Positions 5,504 to 11,768 are shown, counted from the first letter of the stretch. The stretch: DNA of 11,768 bases from Bifidobacteriaceae bacterium (GCA_031278675.1 JAITJY010000323.1:1-11768), one strand, 5' to 3'. Numbers and translations are program-made. Notes: generated by a model from the sequence alone, not told the origin.

Positions 5504-7888
5504 TTAATACCAGTGCGGACTACTCGCGCCTCGCGTGCGAATGCGGGCCTGTGCTCGTTGGACCGGACGGAGGGCTACGAAGCGTGCGCGAATCGCGTCA
5601 TACAAGGCGGAAGTCCCCGAGTCGTCAACTACTGAGACAAGGAGAGCGAAAGGAATCATGGTCGCCGAATTGTCGATGGCTCCGCTACGGCGGGCGATGC
5701 AGGACAGCTCAATCCTGGGTAGCTCGACCTCATCGGGCTTTAGCGTCACGGTGTAGTGACGAACGGTCTCCCATTTTCCGCTGTCGCGTAGCTGGGCCCC
5801 TGAAACTCCTCTCTTAGCCATTGTCAGCGACTTTGTGATGGGCTCTTGGCTCGGCGTCCACCCCTGAGCAAGCAACACGCTCGCTTGGTTGGTCTTGATG
5901 TTCAACGTCTGGTTTTTTGCAGAATTTCCCTGTGGCGGTCTGAACGAGTGGATTCCGTGATGGGGCCGAAGCGCAAGTTCGAGGGAGGCGCTCGTATATT
6001 CAGTCGGCTGAGTGGGGTCGACCGGCGATGCATACGCGAGAGTGATTTGAAGCTTCAGATTAGTCGCCACCGGGTCTGTCGTCGGTAGCTGATATCCGAG
6101 CAAACTGCCGCGTTCAATTTCATCGACGTAGAGAACATGAGCTTCGTTCGGTGCGCAGTTCACAAGGTCAGCGAAACTCAGCGGATGGCGTCCGTAGCCA
6201 ACCTCATCGCGAAGTTTGCTGTGGTTCTTCGGGCGTTCAGCGAAGTGGGTGACGAAGGCCCGCAGGACACTGCTGTTGACCCGCGGGAGCGTTGTTACGA
6301 GGTTGGCGAGGGCATGTGCCGTAACGGGAGCCGCGAAGCTGGTGCCGGAGGCTTCCGAGAAAGTGCCATCTGCGCGAAGGACATTGAAGGGCCGCGCGTC
6401 AGTGCCGCCGAACTGAACACCGAGTGGCTGGATTCTCGCACCATACCTACCTGGGCCCATTGACGAGTACGCCGCCCGCGCCCATTTATGTTCTGGGCTG
6501 GGCGCATCGCACGCGCCGACGGCGATTCCGTTCGCCATGTCGGCTGGCACCTGCACACGGTGAAGGCCACTCGCTGGATCTTTATCCCCGGTGTTTCCTG
6601 CAGCGACGATGAACAAGACACCCTTGTCCCACGCCAATTGGTCGAGTTCGCTTGTCCAGCGGTTTGGTTCCATATCGTCCTCGACGGCAAGTTCGGGGCC
6701 GATGCTGAGGTTGACAATCCGGTGGCCGCGTGATTCAACCGCATCCTTGATCTGATCGAGAACCCAGTACCCCTCGAGACATGGAGGAACCTGCGGGGGC
6801 GGAAGCACTCGATAGCTCTCTACGGGAAGCGGCGGTCTTGGCACCTGCTGCCCTGGCGTCATAAGACCATACAGGACGGCACCGGTGACGCCGGTCCCGT
6901 GGTCGAGGCTGTCCGGATCTGAGCCCTCGGGAGTCAGATTGTGTGTTGGGATTGCGAACAGGGACCCGTTGCTCTGAGTGGTGTCAACGCCGCCGTCGAA
7001 CACGGCAACCGAGACGGTCGTTGCGATTGGCGGGTTCGTAATCGGAGCGGCAACGCGCTGCAAGTTGCGTGTCCCGAAACGCGGTTGTGGCCGGATCGCT
7101 GGCATTGGACGCAGCACCCGGAGCGGATTGAACCGAGCAACCGAGGCCACGCGGTCACTTTTAAGACCGACGGGTGAGAATGTGAGGCCACCAACACACC
7201 GGACAAAGTCATGGTACACATCTCCGCCTTCCTGCTCGATCAAAGCAAACCACCGTTGGAGAGCTTCGTGGTCGAGCGGCACGGGCTCGCCAAGTCTCGA
7301 TGTGAAAGGATGGAGCACCGCTTCCCAGACGCGCTGTTCACCTGATGCCGACTCGCCCACAATCTTGGGTAGCCGTAGAACATCGGACTCGCGGGCGAGC
7401 GATATCTCGCTCAGTTCCCGGATCTGCGTGAATGCCTGCATTTCGGTGCGGTTCCGGCCACCTTCGGTTATGAGCCGTGAGAGTTCACGAAGACCGTCAT
7501 CCGAGACGGTGAAGATGATGCGCCGGGTTTGGGCCTCAACTTCTCTAGATTTAGTGACGTATTGCCCCACATCAGCCCGGGACCCGACAGGGGCAGCACC
7601 GATGTGAACCAACAGTTCGGTTGGGAAGTAGGACGCTGCGAGGTAGTTGGGGAGGAGCTTCGCCTCGACGTAAACGTGATCCTTTAAGCGGAAGTGCTGC
7701 GGCAGCTCTGCAACTGCTTCGGACACGGCGGCCGCTTGGGGCGCGAGAATGCTTTGGGCCTGCTCAACGGATTGAGGTTCGTATTTCTCTCCCCCGCCGG
7801 AGCTCGGCGCTTGGACATCCATCTTGAGCAGTTCGCCGTAGACGAGGAGTGGTCGCGACGTAGCTTGACTATTCCGCTCATCTGCCAT
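5504..7888 (-). CDS. S8 family (subtilisin-like) serine peptidase, cytoplasmic, paired with AAA+ ATPase
   Basis: 794 residues from ATG 7888, preceded by purine-rich AGAAGAAGATCGAA; an in-frame ATG at 7957 would overlap the ATPase gene by 80 bases and is less likely. All catalytic elements are visible: Asp298 (AVFDGGVD), His330 (DHGTGVTG), oxyanion Asn432 (VAAGNTGD) and Ser517 (SGTSFAAP). The ~290-residue N-terminal region has no known motif that I can name. The C-terminal ~230 residues contain LKLQITLAYASPVDP (611-625), like the beta-sandwich domain of many subtilases. There is no signal peptide or membrane segment, which is unusual because most subtilases are secreted. The gene overlaps the ATPase gene by 11 bases, implying coupled translation and joint function. 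Such AAA+/subtilase pairs recur patchily in bacteria; a role in regulated proteolysis or defence is inference. Confidence 0.88.
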   Translation of the reverse strand: MADERNSQATSRPLLVYGELLKMDVQAPSSGGGEKYEPQSVEQAQSILAPQAAAVSEAVAELPQHFRLKDHVYVEAKLLPNYLAASYFPTELLVHIGAAPVGSRADVGQYVTKSREVEAQTRRIIFTVSDDGLRELSRLITEGGRNRTEMQAFTQIRELSEISLARESDVLRLPKIVGESASGEQRVWEAVLHPFTSRLGEPVPLDHEALQRWFALIEQEGGDVYHDFVRCVGGLTFSPVGLKSDRVASVARFNPLRVLRPMPAIRPQPRFGTRNLQRVAAPITNPPIATTVSVAVFDGGVDTTQSNGSLFAIPTHNLTPEGSDPDSLDHGTGVTGAVLYGLMTPGQQVPRPPLPVESYRVLPPPQVPPCLEGYWVLDQIKDAVESRGHRIVNLSIGPELAVEDDMEPNRWTSELDQLAWDKGVLFIVAAGNTGDKDPASGLHRVQVPADMANGIAVGACDAPSPEHKWARAAYSSMGPGRYGARIQPLGVQFGGTDARPFNVLRADGTFSEASGTSFAAPVTAHALANLVTTLPRVNSSVLRAFVTHFAERPKNHSKLRDEVGYGRHPLSFADLVNCAPNEAHVLYVDEIERGSLLGYQLPTTDPVATNLKLQITLAYASPVDPTQPTEYTSASLELALRPHHGIHSFRPPQGNSAKNQTLNIKTNQASVLLAQGWTPSQEPITKSLTMAKRGVSGAQLRDSGKWETVRHYTVTLKPDEVELPRIELSCIARRSGAIDNSATMIPFALLVSVVDDSGTSALYDAIRARFVALRPVQRAQARIRTRGASSPHWY

Positions 7889-9023
7889 TTCGATCTTCTT
7901 CTGCTCGCTTAATGCTAGAGGCAACAGTCGGATGGCTGACGCCTGCCAGGGCGGCAATTTGCCGGTTGGACATGTCTAGCCTGTCACGCATCGCCAGGAA
8001 AAGTCTGTTCCGCCCCGCCCCCGAATCTCCGAGATGACGGGCCAACTCGCTGAGGAGTTCGTTGCCGATCGTCGATCCGTTCAGTATCGAGCGTCGATGC
8101 GCGAGCGACCAAAGCCGGACGATGTCGGAACTGACCATTCCAGATGTGAGTTCGGCAGCGAGAGCCAATGTTTCGTCGTCAACACCGCCGAGATCTGCGG
8201 CTAGGTAATCTAGGATGGCAAGTCTTTGTTCACGGGCAGGAGGCGATAAGGTAAGGGAGCGGTCGAATCGCCGTCCAGCAGCCGTGTCTAGAAGGTGGGG
8301 GTGATTAGTCGCGGCGATCAACAGGCTGGTATCGGGCCACCGGTCGAGTTCAACCAGAATCACGTTTACGATGCGTTTGAGTTCACCGATGTCTGAATCG
8401 TCGTCACGTCGCTTCGCTATGGCATCGAACTCGTCGAGAAGCAATACACACGGGCCGCTTTTTGCATAGTCGAGAACAGACTTAATGTTCCGGCCGGATG
8501 ATCCTAGGTAGCTCGAAACGACCGATGACAAATCGAGAGTCAGTAGCGGCAGCCGCAGTGAACGCGCCAGCCACCGCGCTGTCATCGTCTTACCCACACC
8601 GGGTGGCCCGCTCAGCAGGATAGTGCGCGTCAGCCCCGCACCTGCCCGGCGCAAGTCATCTGCGCGTTGGCGTTCCGTCAGCACCTCAGTGAGCTGCCCC
8701 ATCGCTTCATCGCTGAGCACCAGCCCGTCGCCGTCCGGCAGGGGATCGATGTCTACCAACGGGTGCGCGGTGTCGCTTTCAGTCGGCACTGTGCCCGCAA
8801 CATAGCGCAGTTCGGTTCCGCCAGATCCGGCCGCAATGGCCCGGTGGACCGCGTCGCGGAACGATTCGGCATCCTCGACACCGGCCGGGACTGAACGCAT
8901 GAGGCGGGAAGCGAGTTGCCGCACGCCAGCACCGTGGCCTTGGGTGCCGACACGGATAAGGTCGATCACCGCCCGTTCGAGTCCACCCGGCGCGTGGTAG
9001 CTCCTGTTCGTTGTAGCCGTCAT
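7878..9023 (-). CDS. AAA+ ATPase with C-terminal helix-turn-helix
   Basis: 381 residues from ATG 9023, preceded by AGGGTGG five bases upstream; an upstream in-frame ATG at 9236 would read through the intergenic repeat and is rejected. An N-terminal helical region (1 to ~100) precedes an AAA+ core of the FtsH/Cdc48 type: Walker A GPPGVGKT (139-146), Walker B LLLDEFD (195-201), sensor 1 AATN (237-240), Arg finger region GRRFDR (250-255) and a SSDI sensor-2 helix start (298-301). Residues ~351-375 (MSNRQIAALAGVSHPTV...) look like a DNA-binding helix-turn-helix. The ATPase could unfold or gate substrates for the subtilase encoded next, with which it overlaps by 11 bases. The HTH could bind DNA, perhaps the operon's own promoter, or sense foreign DNA; neither is shown by the sequence. 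Confidence 0.88.
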   Translation of the reverse strand: MTATTNRSYHAPGGLERAVIDLIRVGTQGHGAGVRQLASRLMRSVPAGVEDAESFRDAVHRAIAAGSGGTELRYVAGTVPTESDTAHPLVDIDPLPDGDGLVLSDEAMGQLTEVLTERQRADDLRRAGAGLTRTILLSGPPGVGKTMTARWLARSLRLPLLTLDLSSVVSSYLGSSGRNIKSVLDYAKSGPCVLLLDEFDAIAKRRDDDSDIGELKRIVNVILVELDRWPDTSLLIAATNHPHLLDTAAGRRFDRSLTLSPPAREQRLAILDYLAADLGGVDDETLALAAELTSGMVSSDIVRLWSLAHRRSILNGSTIGNELLSELARHLGDSGAGRNRLFLAMRDRLDMSNRQIAALAGVSHPTVASSIKRAEEDRNGR

Positions 9024-9028
9024 GTTTA

Positions 9029-9035
9029 CCACCCT
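9029..9035 (-). promoter_or_regulatory. Ribosome binding site fixing the ATPase start
   Basis: On the minus strand AGGGTGG lies five bases before the ATG at 9023. It supports this start over the in-frame ATG at 9236, whose extra 71 residues would be encoded by repeat-containing intergenic DNA. Confidence 0.7.
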
Positions 9036-9338
9036 ACCGGCGAGTATTCTCCGAAGCAGGGAGGTACGTGCGGTAAGGCGGCGCTGGGCGCTTCGAGTAT
9101 TTACCGTGTAGTGACCGTTCGCTTGCTTCGATGTTCCCATGGGTTTTCCAGAATTGGGGCTGGCGAGCTTCGCCCAGTCTTGCGTCTTCCCGCAGCGAAG
9201 GAACGTTGTGGCAGATCTGATGTCTTGCGGGTACAACAGTGTGTCCTATGGTGTCTTGCGAGTACAACGGTGTGCCGGACGGGCTTTGCAATGAACGATG
9301 ACGGGAGACAATGACCACCGCCCTGAGACAATGGCCGC
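9036..9338. other. Divergent intergenic region between ATPase and DUF2520 genes
   Basis: No gene is supported here. The part near the ATPase start contains two copies of CGAGTATT (about 9039 and 9093), candidates for an operator of the minus-strand operon. The middle holds an imperfect 23-bp direct repeat (9221-9274). Close to the DUF2520 start, GAGACAATG occurs twice 20 bases apart (9304-9312, 9324-9332); no strong ribosome site precedes that gene. Promoters for both directions must lie in this stretch, but no consensus pair is convincing. Confidence 0.45.
9221..9274 (+). repeat. Imperfect 23-bp direct repeat, IS-end-like
   Basis: TGTCTTGCGGGTACAACAGT plus GTG (9221-9243) recurs as TGTCTTGCGAGTACAACGGT plus GTG (9252-9274), with two mismatches and a 31-bp period, separated by TCCTATGG. 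A TGTCCTATG block beside repeated TGTCTTG-type sequences resembles the multiple transposase-binding repeats at the ends of some actinobacterial insertion sequences. No transposase gene is present, so a remnant or solo end is the most that can be said. Confidence 0.5.
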
Positions 9339-10280
9339 ATGGCGAATGACATGTTACCGGCGGGAATTATTGGCTTCGGCCGGGTTGGCGCGGCCTTGGC
9401 TGGCGCGTTGACGCAGGTCGCGCACCCGGTGGTCGAGGTCGCGGCGCGCTCGGCGGCCAGCCGTGAACGGGCGGAGGTGGTCTTGCCGGGTGTCCCGGTC
9501 ACATCGCCTACCAGCGTCGCGGAGCGCGCCGCGCTGGTGTTCGTGACGGTCCCAGACGCCGCGATCAGGCCGGTGGTGGAGCAGTTGGCGCACCTGTGGC
9601 GCCCTGGCCAGATTGTGGTGCATGCGGCGGGCGTGGCGGGCGCGGACGTTCTGGAACCTGTGACGCGGGTGGGCGGCATCGGCCTAGCTATCCACCCGGC
9701 GATGACGTTTAGCGGGACCTCGCTGGATGTTGCCCGGTTGCGTGGCGTGCCGTTCGCGATCGACGCGCCGGCCGGTTTCGCCCCGTTGGCGGAGGCTTTG
9801 GCCGTGGAGCTGGGCGGCATCCCGTTTGCGGTTGGCCCGGCGGCGCGGGCGGCCTACCATGCGGCGTTGAGCCACGGCGCGAACCATCTGGTCACGTTGA
9901 TTGCGCAGGCGGTTGATCTGCTGGCGGCGCACGGGATCGACGATCCGGCGGGGGTGCTCGGCCCTTTGACGCGGGTCGCCTTGGACAACGCGTTGAGCGG
10001 TGGTTTCGCGGCGTTGACGGGGCCGGCCGCGCGGGGCGATGCGGCCACGCTCGCAGCCCACGTGGAGGCCTTGGCGAAGTGGGCGGCCCGCCGCGGCGCG
10101 GTGGTGGGAGGCGCAGCCGGCGGAGTGGCATTGGACGATGACGCCGCTGCGGCCCTCGCGACCATCGCCGCGTACCGGCAGATGGCGAAGGCGACGCTCG
10201 CCGGTGCTCGGGCCGCCGGCCGCATCAGTGCGGCACAAACCGCCGAATGCACCGTGGCGCTAGGAGATGACCCCCAATGA
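9339..10280 (+). CDS. Rossmann-like / DUF2520 domain oxidoreductase-like protein
   Basis: 313 residues. The N terminus has a dinucleotide-binding GFGRVG loop (12-17) after a short strand. Family motifs follow: VFVTVPD (67-73), HAAG (95-98), HPAMTF (119-124), then the helical C-terminal domain with YHAALSHGANHLVTL (173-187) and LTGPAARGD (226-234). These fit the Rossmann-like plus DUF2520 architecture, related in fold to ketopantoate and 6-phosphogluconate dehydrogenases. In actinobacteria the gene commonly precedes panC, as here with an ATGA overlap, so a step in pantothenate synthesis, possibly ketopantoate reduction, is a reasonable guess but not established for this protein. The start ATG lacks a strong ribosome site; an in-frame ATG at 9351 is the only near alternative. 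Confidence 0.85.
   Translation: MANDMLPAGIIGFGRVGAALAGALTQVAHPVVEVAARSAASRERAEVVLPGVPVTSPTSVAERAALVFVTVPDAAIRPVVEQLAHLWRPGQIVVHAAGVAGADVLEPVTRVGGIGLAIHPAMTFSGTSLDVARLRGVPFAIDAPAGFAPLAEALAVELGGIPFAVGPAARAAYHAALSHGANHLVTLIAQAVDLLAAHGIDDPAGVLGPLTRVALDNALSGGFAALTGPAARGDAATLAAHVEALAKWAARRGAVVGGAAGGVALDDDAAAALATIAAYRQMAKATLAGARAAGRISAAQTAECTVALGDDPQ
10262..10266 (+). promoter_or_regulatory. Ribosome binding site fixing the panC start
   Basis: AGGAG lies ten bases before ATG 10277, inside the end of the DUF2520 gene. It supports initiation at 10277 and hence translation of the long repeat extension of PanC, rather than a start near the conserved domain. Confidence 0.65.
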
Positions 10281-11425
10281 CGGCGCCAAATGGTAGCGCG
10301 GGTGCCGGTGGGCCACAGGCCGATGCCGCCCAACCGGCCGATGCTGTCGCCGGGGCCGATGCTGTCGGTGCTGCCCAACCGGCCGATGCTGTCGCCGGGG
10401 CCGGTGCTGTCGGTGCAGCGCGACCGGCCGGTGCTGTCGATGTCGCGCGACCAGCCGGTGCTGTCGCCGGGGCCGATGCTGTCGGTGCTGTCGGTGCTGT
10501 CGGTGCAGCGCGACCGGCCGGCCCTGACCGGGCCGCTCGCAGGGCGGGGGCGGACGCGGCCTCACCGCAGCCGGGCGGGCTGCGGGTGGTGCGGACGGCC
10601 CGCGAACTGAAGGGGGCGCTGGGACCGAGTCGCCGCACAGTGGTGATGACTATGGGCGCATTGCATGAGGGGCATTTGGACTTGGTGCGGGCGGGCCGCC
10701 TGAGGGGCGGCCAGCTAGTGGTGACCATCTTTGTCAACCCGCTTCAATTCGGCCCGAACGAGGACTTTGCCCGGTATCCCCGGGACTTAGGGAAGGATCT
10801 GGCGGCGCTGGACGGACTGGGCGTGGATCTGGTTTACGCACCCAGCGCCAACGAGATGTACCCGGCGGGGACGCCGCAGGTGATGATTGAACCGGGCCCG
10901 TTGGGTCAAGTGTTTGAGGGTGCCATCCGGCCGGGTCATTTCCAGGGCGTCGCGACGGTTGTGTTCAAGCTCCTTGCCCGGAGCGGTGCGGACGCGGCTG
11001 TGTTCGGCGAGAAGGACGCGCAGCAACTGGCGGTGATCCGCCAGATGGTCAGGGATCTGGACCTGGGGGTGGAGATCATTGCGGTGCCGACGCGGCGCGA
11101 GCCCGACGGGCTCGCGCTCTCCAGCCGGAATGCGTACCTGGACGCAACTGCGCGCCAAGGTGCGCTGGCGCTGCCGCAGGCTATCCAAGCAGGTCAGGCC
11201 GCCGCAGCGGCGGGCGGTCCGCCCAAGGCGATCCGGGGCGCGGCCCGGGCCGCGCTAGGCCGTGGCCCGGCCCCTGAGCTGCCGGAATACCTGGAGTTGG
11301 TGGATCCGGCTACTTTCCAAGCGGTGCCTGATACCTGGAGCGGTCCGGCGCTGTTGATCGGCGCGCTCCGGGCGGGCCCGGCCCGCCTAATCGACAACGC
11401 CCGGGTAGTCGTCGCTGGCCGCTAG
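10277..11425 (+). CDS. panC: Pantothenate synthetase (pantoate--beta-alanine ligase) with N-terminal repeat extension
   Basis: 382 residues. PanC condenses pantoate and beta-alanine with ATP in pantothenate (CoA precursor) synthesis in the cytoplasm. All hallmark motifs are intact: TMGALHEGH (125-133, HIGH-like nucleotide site), FVNPLQFGPNEDFARYPR (152-169), RPGHFQGV (218-225), FGEKDAQQ (243-250) and REPDGLALSSRN (274-285). The conserved domain begins near residue 100 (LRVVRTAREL). Before it is an ~85-residue Ala/Val/Gly/Asp/Pro repeat that normal PanC enzymes of about 280-310 residues lack. AGGAG at 10262 and the ATGA overlap with DUF2520 support translation from 10277, though an internal GTG near the domain (10586 or 10589) cannot be excluded. 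The TAG stop lies in the CTAG head of repeat copy 3. No panD follows directly. Confidence 0.93.
   Translation: MTAPNGSAGAGGPQADAAQPADAVAGADAVGAAQPADAVAGAGAVGAARPAGAVDVARPAGAVAGADAVGAVGAVGAARPAGPDRAARRAGADAASPQPGGLRVVRTARELKGALGPSRRTVVMTMGALHEGHLDLVRAGRLRGGQLVVTIFVNPLQFGPNEDFARYPRDLGKDLAALDGLGVDLVYAPSANEMYPAGTPQVMIEPGPLGQVFEGAIRPGHFQGVATVVFKLLARSGADAAVFGEKDAQQLAVIRQMVRDLDLGVEIIAVPTRREPDGLALSSRNAYLDATARQGALALPQAIQAGQAAAAAGGPPKAIRGAARAALGRGPAPELPEYLELVDPATFQAVPDTWSGPALLIGALRAGPARLIDNARVVVAGR
10332..10530 (+). repeat. In-frame 9-bp-modular repeat in the 5' part of panC
   Basis: Nonamers such as GATGCTGTC, GGTGCTGTC and GCCGGGGCC (Asp-Ala-Val, Gly-Ala-Val, Ala-Gly-Ala) alternate with an ACCGGCC-containing spacer. 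ACCGGCC/ACCAGCC landmarks are at 10333, 10378, 10423, 10450 and 10513, spaced 45, 45, 27 and 63 bases, all multiples of nine. The frame is kept throughout, which fits slippage or unequal exchange under selection for an open frame. Confidence 0.8.
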
Positions 11426-11698
11426 CCGCGCTAGGTAGCCGAAACCTCTGCACCCAGCCGAGTTTCGCCTCCCCGGGGCCCCCGCAAAATCTCGGAGTGA
11501 AGCGGCCAGAGTTTATGGGGTGTGGCTCCTCGGTGTTCCCGCAAAGTCTCGGAGCGAACCGGCCAGAGTTTATGGGGTGTGGCTCCTCGGGTCCCCGCAA
11601 AGTCTCGGAGCGAACCGGCCAGAGTTTGCGGGGTGTGGCTCCTCGGGTCCCCGCAAAGTCTCGGAGCGAACCGGCCAGAGTTTGTGGGGTGCCTCTAG
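11422..11698 (+). repeat. CTAG-bounded modular intergenic repeat, copy 3 (four tandem hairpin units)
   Basis: Starts CTAG-N5-CTAGGTAGCC (11422-11440), the first CTAG containing the panC stop, and ends GGGGTGCCTCTAG (11698). Between them are four copies of a 56/57-bp unit with CTCGGAG cores at 11491, 11548, 11604 and 11660. Each unit can fold; in the third, CCCCGCAAAGTCT (11593-11605) pairs with AGAGTTTGCGGGG (11621-11633) with one mismatch. The copies differ at a few positions (AGTGAAG/AGCGAAC, TTTATG/TTTGCG/TTTGTG). It lies between panC and a convergent gene, so it may serve as a bidirectional terminator. Confidence 0.88.
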
Positions 11699-11706
11699 TC
11701 TTGCGT

Positions 11707-11768
11707 TTAAACCTGGGGGTTGGTTGGTGTGGGGGTTTGTTGTTGTTCGATGATGGTGATGGCTTGGG
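11707..11768 (-). CDS. 3' end of a convergent gene (unidentified, partial)
   Basis: On the minus strand a frame is open from the right window edge to TAA at 11707-11709, encoding a plausible tail (QAITIIEQQQTPTPTNPQV). It ends nine bases from repeat copy 3, as the other genes beside these repeats do. Only about 20 residues are visible, so neither its identity nor its reality is certain. Confidence 0.35.
   Translation of the reverse strand, partial: QAITIIEQQQTPTPTNPQV

Noticed and set aside
7889..7957. Longer subtilase start at 7957
   Set aside because: It would overlap the ATPase gene by 80 bases; ATG 7888 has a purine-rich site and a normal short overlap.
9024..9236. Longer ATPase start at 9236
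   Set aside because: The extra residues are encoded by intergenic DNA near the direct repeat; ATG 9023 has a good ribosome site (AGGGTGG).
11422..11700. Possible CRISPR array at the tandem repeats
   Set aside because: The whole 56-57-bp unit repeats, including the parts that would be spacers, and there are no cas genes in the window.
11520..11753. 77-residue + strand frame across the 3' tandem repeats
   Set aside because: It is only in-frame translation of the repeat units and has no ribosome site; a minus-strand gene end fits the right edge better.
1..11768. tRNA, rRNA or riboswitch genes
   Set aside because: No cloverleaf, rRNA-like or known riboswitch core was recognised. The strong inverted repeats found are simple hairpins.

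Overview
The window looks like chromosomal DNA of a high-GC actinobacterium (Actinomycetota, probably Actinomycetales or Micrococcales). The reasons are the GC-rich third positions, tightly overlapping ATGA gene junctions, a DUF3180 membrane protein of the actinobacterial folate cluster, a DUF2520-panC pair, and a TasA-like protein with a SipW-type signal. Species cannot be fixed from the sequence.

Layout. (A) 1-2367: the 3' part of a gene for a very long Pro/Gly/Val repeat protein that runs off the left edge, translationally coupled to the DUF3180 gene. (B) 2364-2849: a CTAG-bounded intergenic repeat, a perfect 14-bp inverted repeat and about 350 bp with no recognisable gene. (C) 2850-5306: a surface/export cassette on the + strand, consisting of a TasA/camelysin-like exported protein, an LPXTG surface protein and a SipW-like (ER-type Ser/His) signal peptidase, closed by a perfect hairpin. 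(D) 5408-5474: a short copy of the CTAG repeat. (E) 5504-9023, minus strand: an AAA+ ATPase with a C-terminal helix-turn-helix, followed with an 11-bp overlap by a large cytoplasmic subtilisin-like protease. (F) 9024-9338: a divergent intergenic region with a 23-bp direct repeat resembling an IS end. (G) 9339-11425: DUF2520 Rossmann protein and PanC (pantothenate synthetase), the latter with an unusual ~100-residue repeat extension at its N terminus. (H) 11422-11768: a third, expanded copy of the CTAG repeat with four hairpin units, then the 3' tip of a convergent gene.

How it fits together. In many actinobacteria DUF3180 and DUF2520-panC lie close together in a folate/pantothenate neighbourhood. 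Here they are separated by about 7 kb carrying two unrelated modules: the SipW/TasA cassette, where the peptidase should process the TasA-like protein, and the AAA+/subtilase pair, a candidate regulated-proteolysis or defence module. CTAG-bounded repeats lie at the 3' ends of the DUF3180 and panC genes, where they supply the TAG stop codons, and at the convergent junction between the two inserted modules. The AAA/subtilase segment also reads as less GC-rich than the flanks. The most interesting items are the AAA+/subtilase pair, the modular hairpin repeats, and the in-frame repeat expansions grafted onto vitamin-pathway genes.
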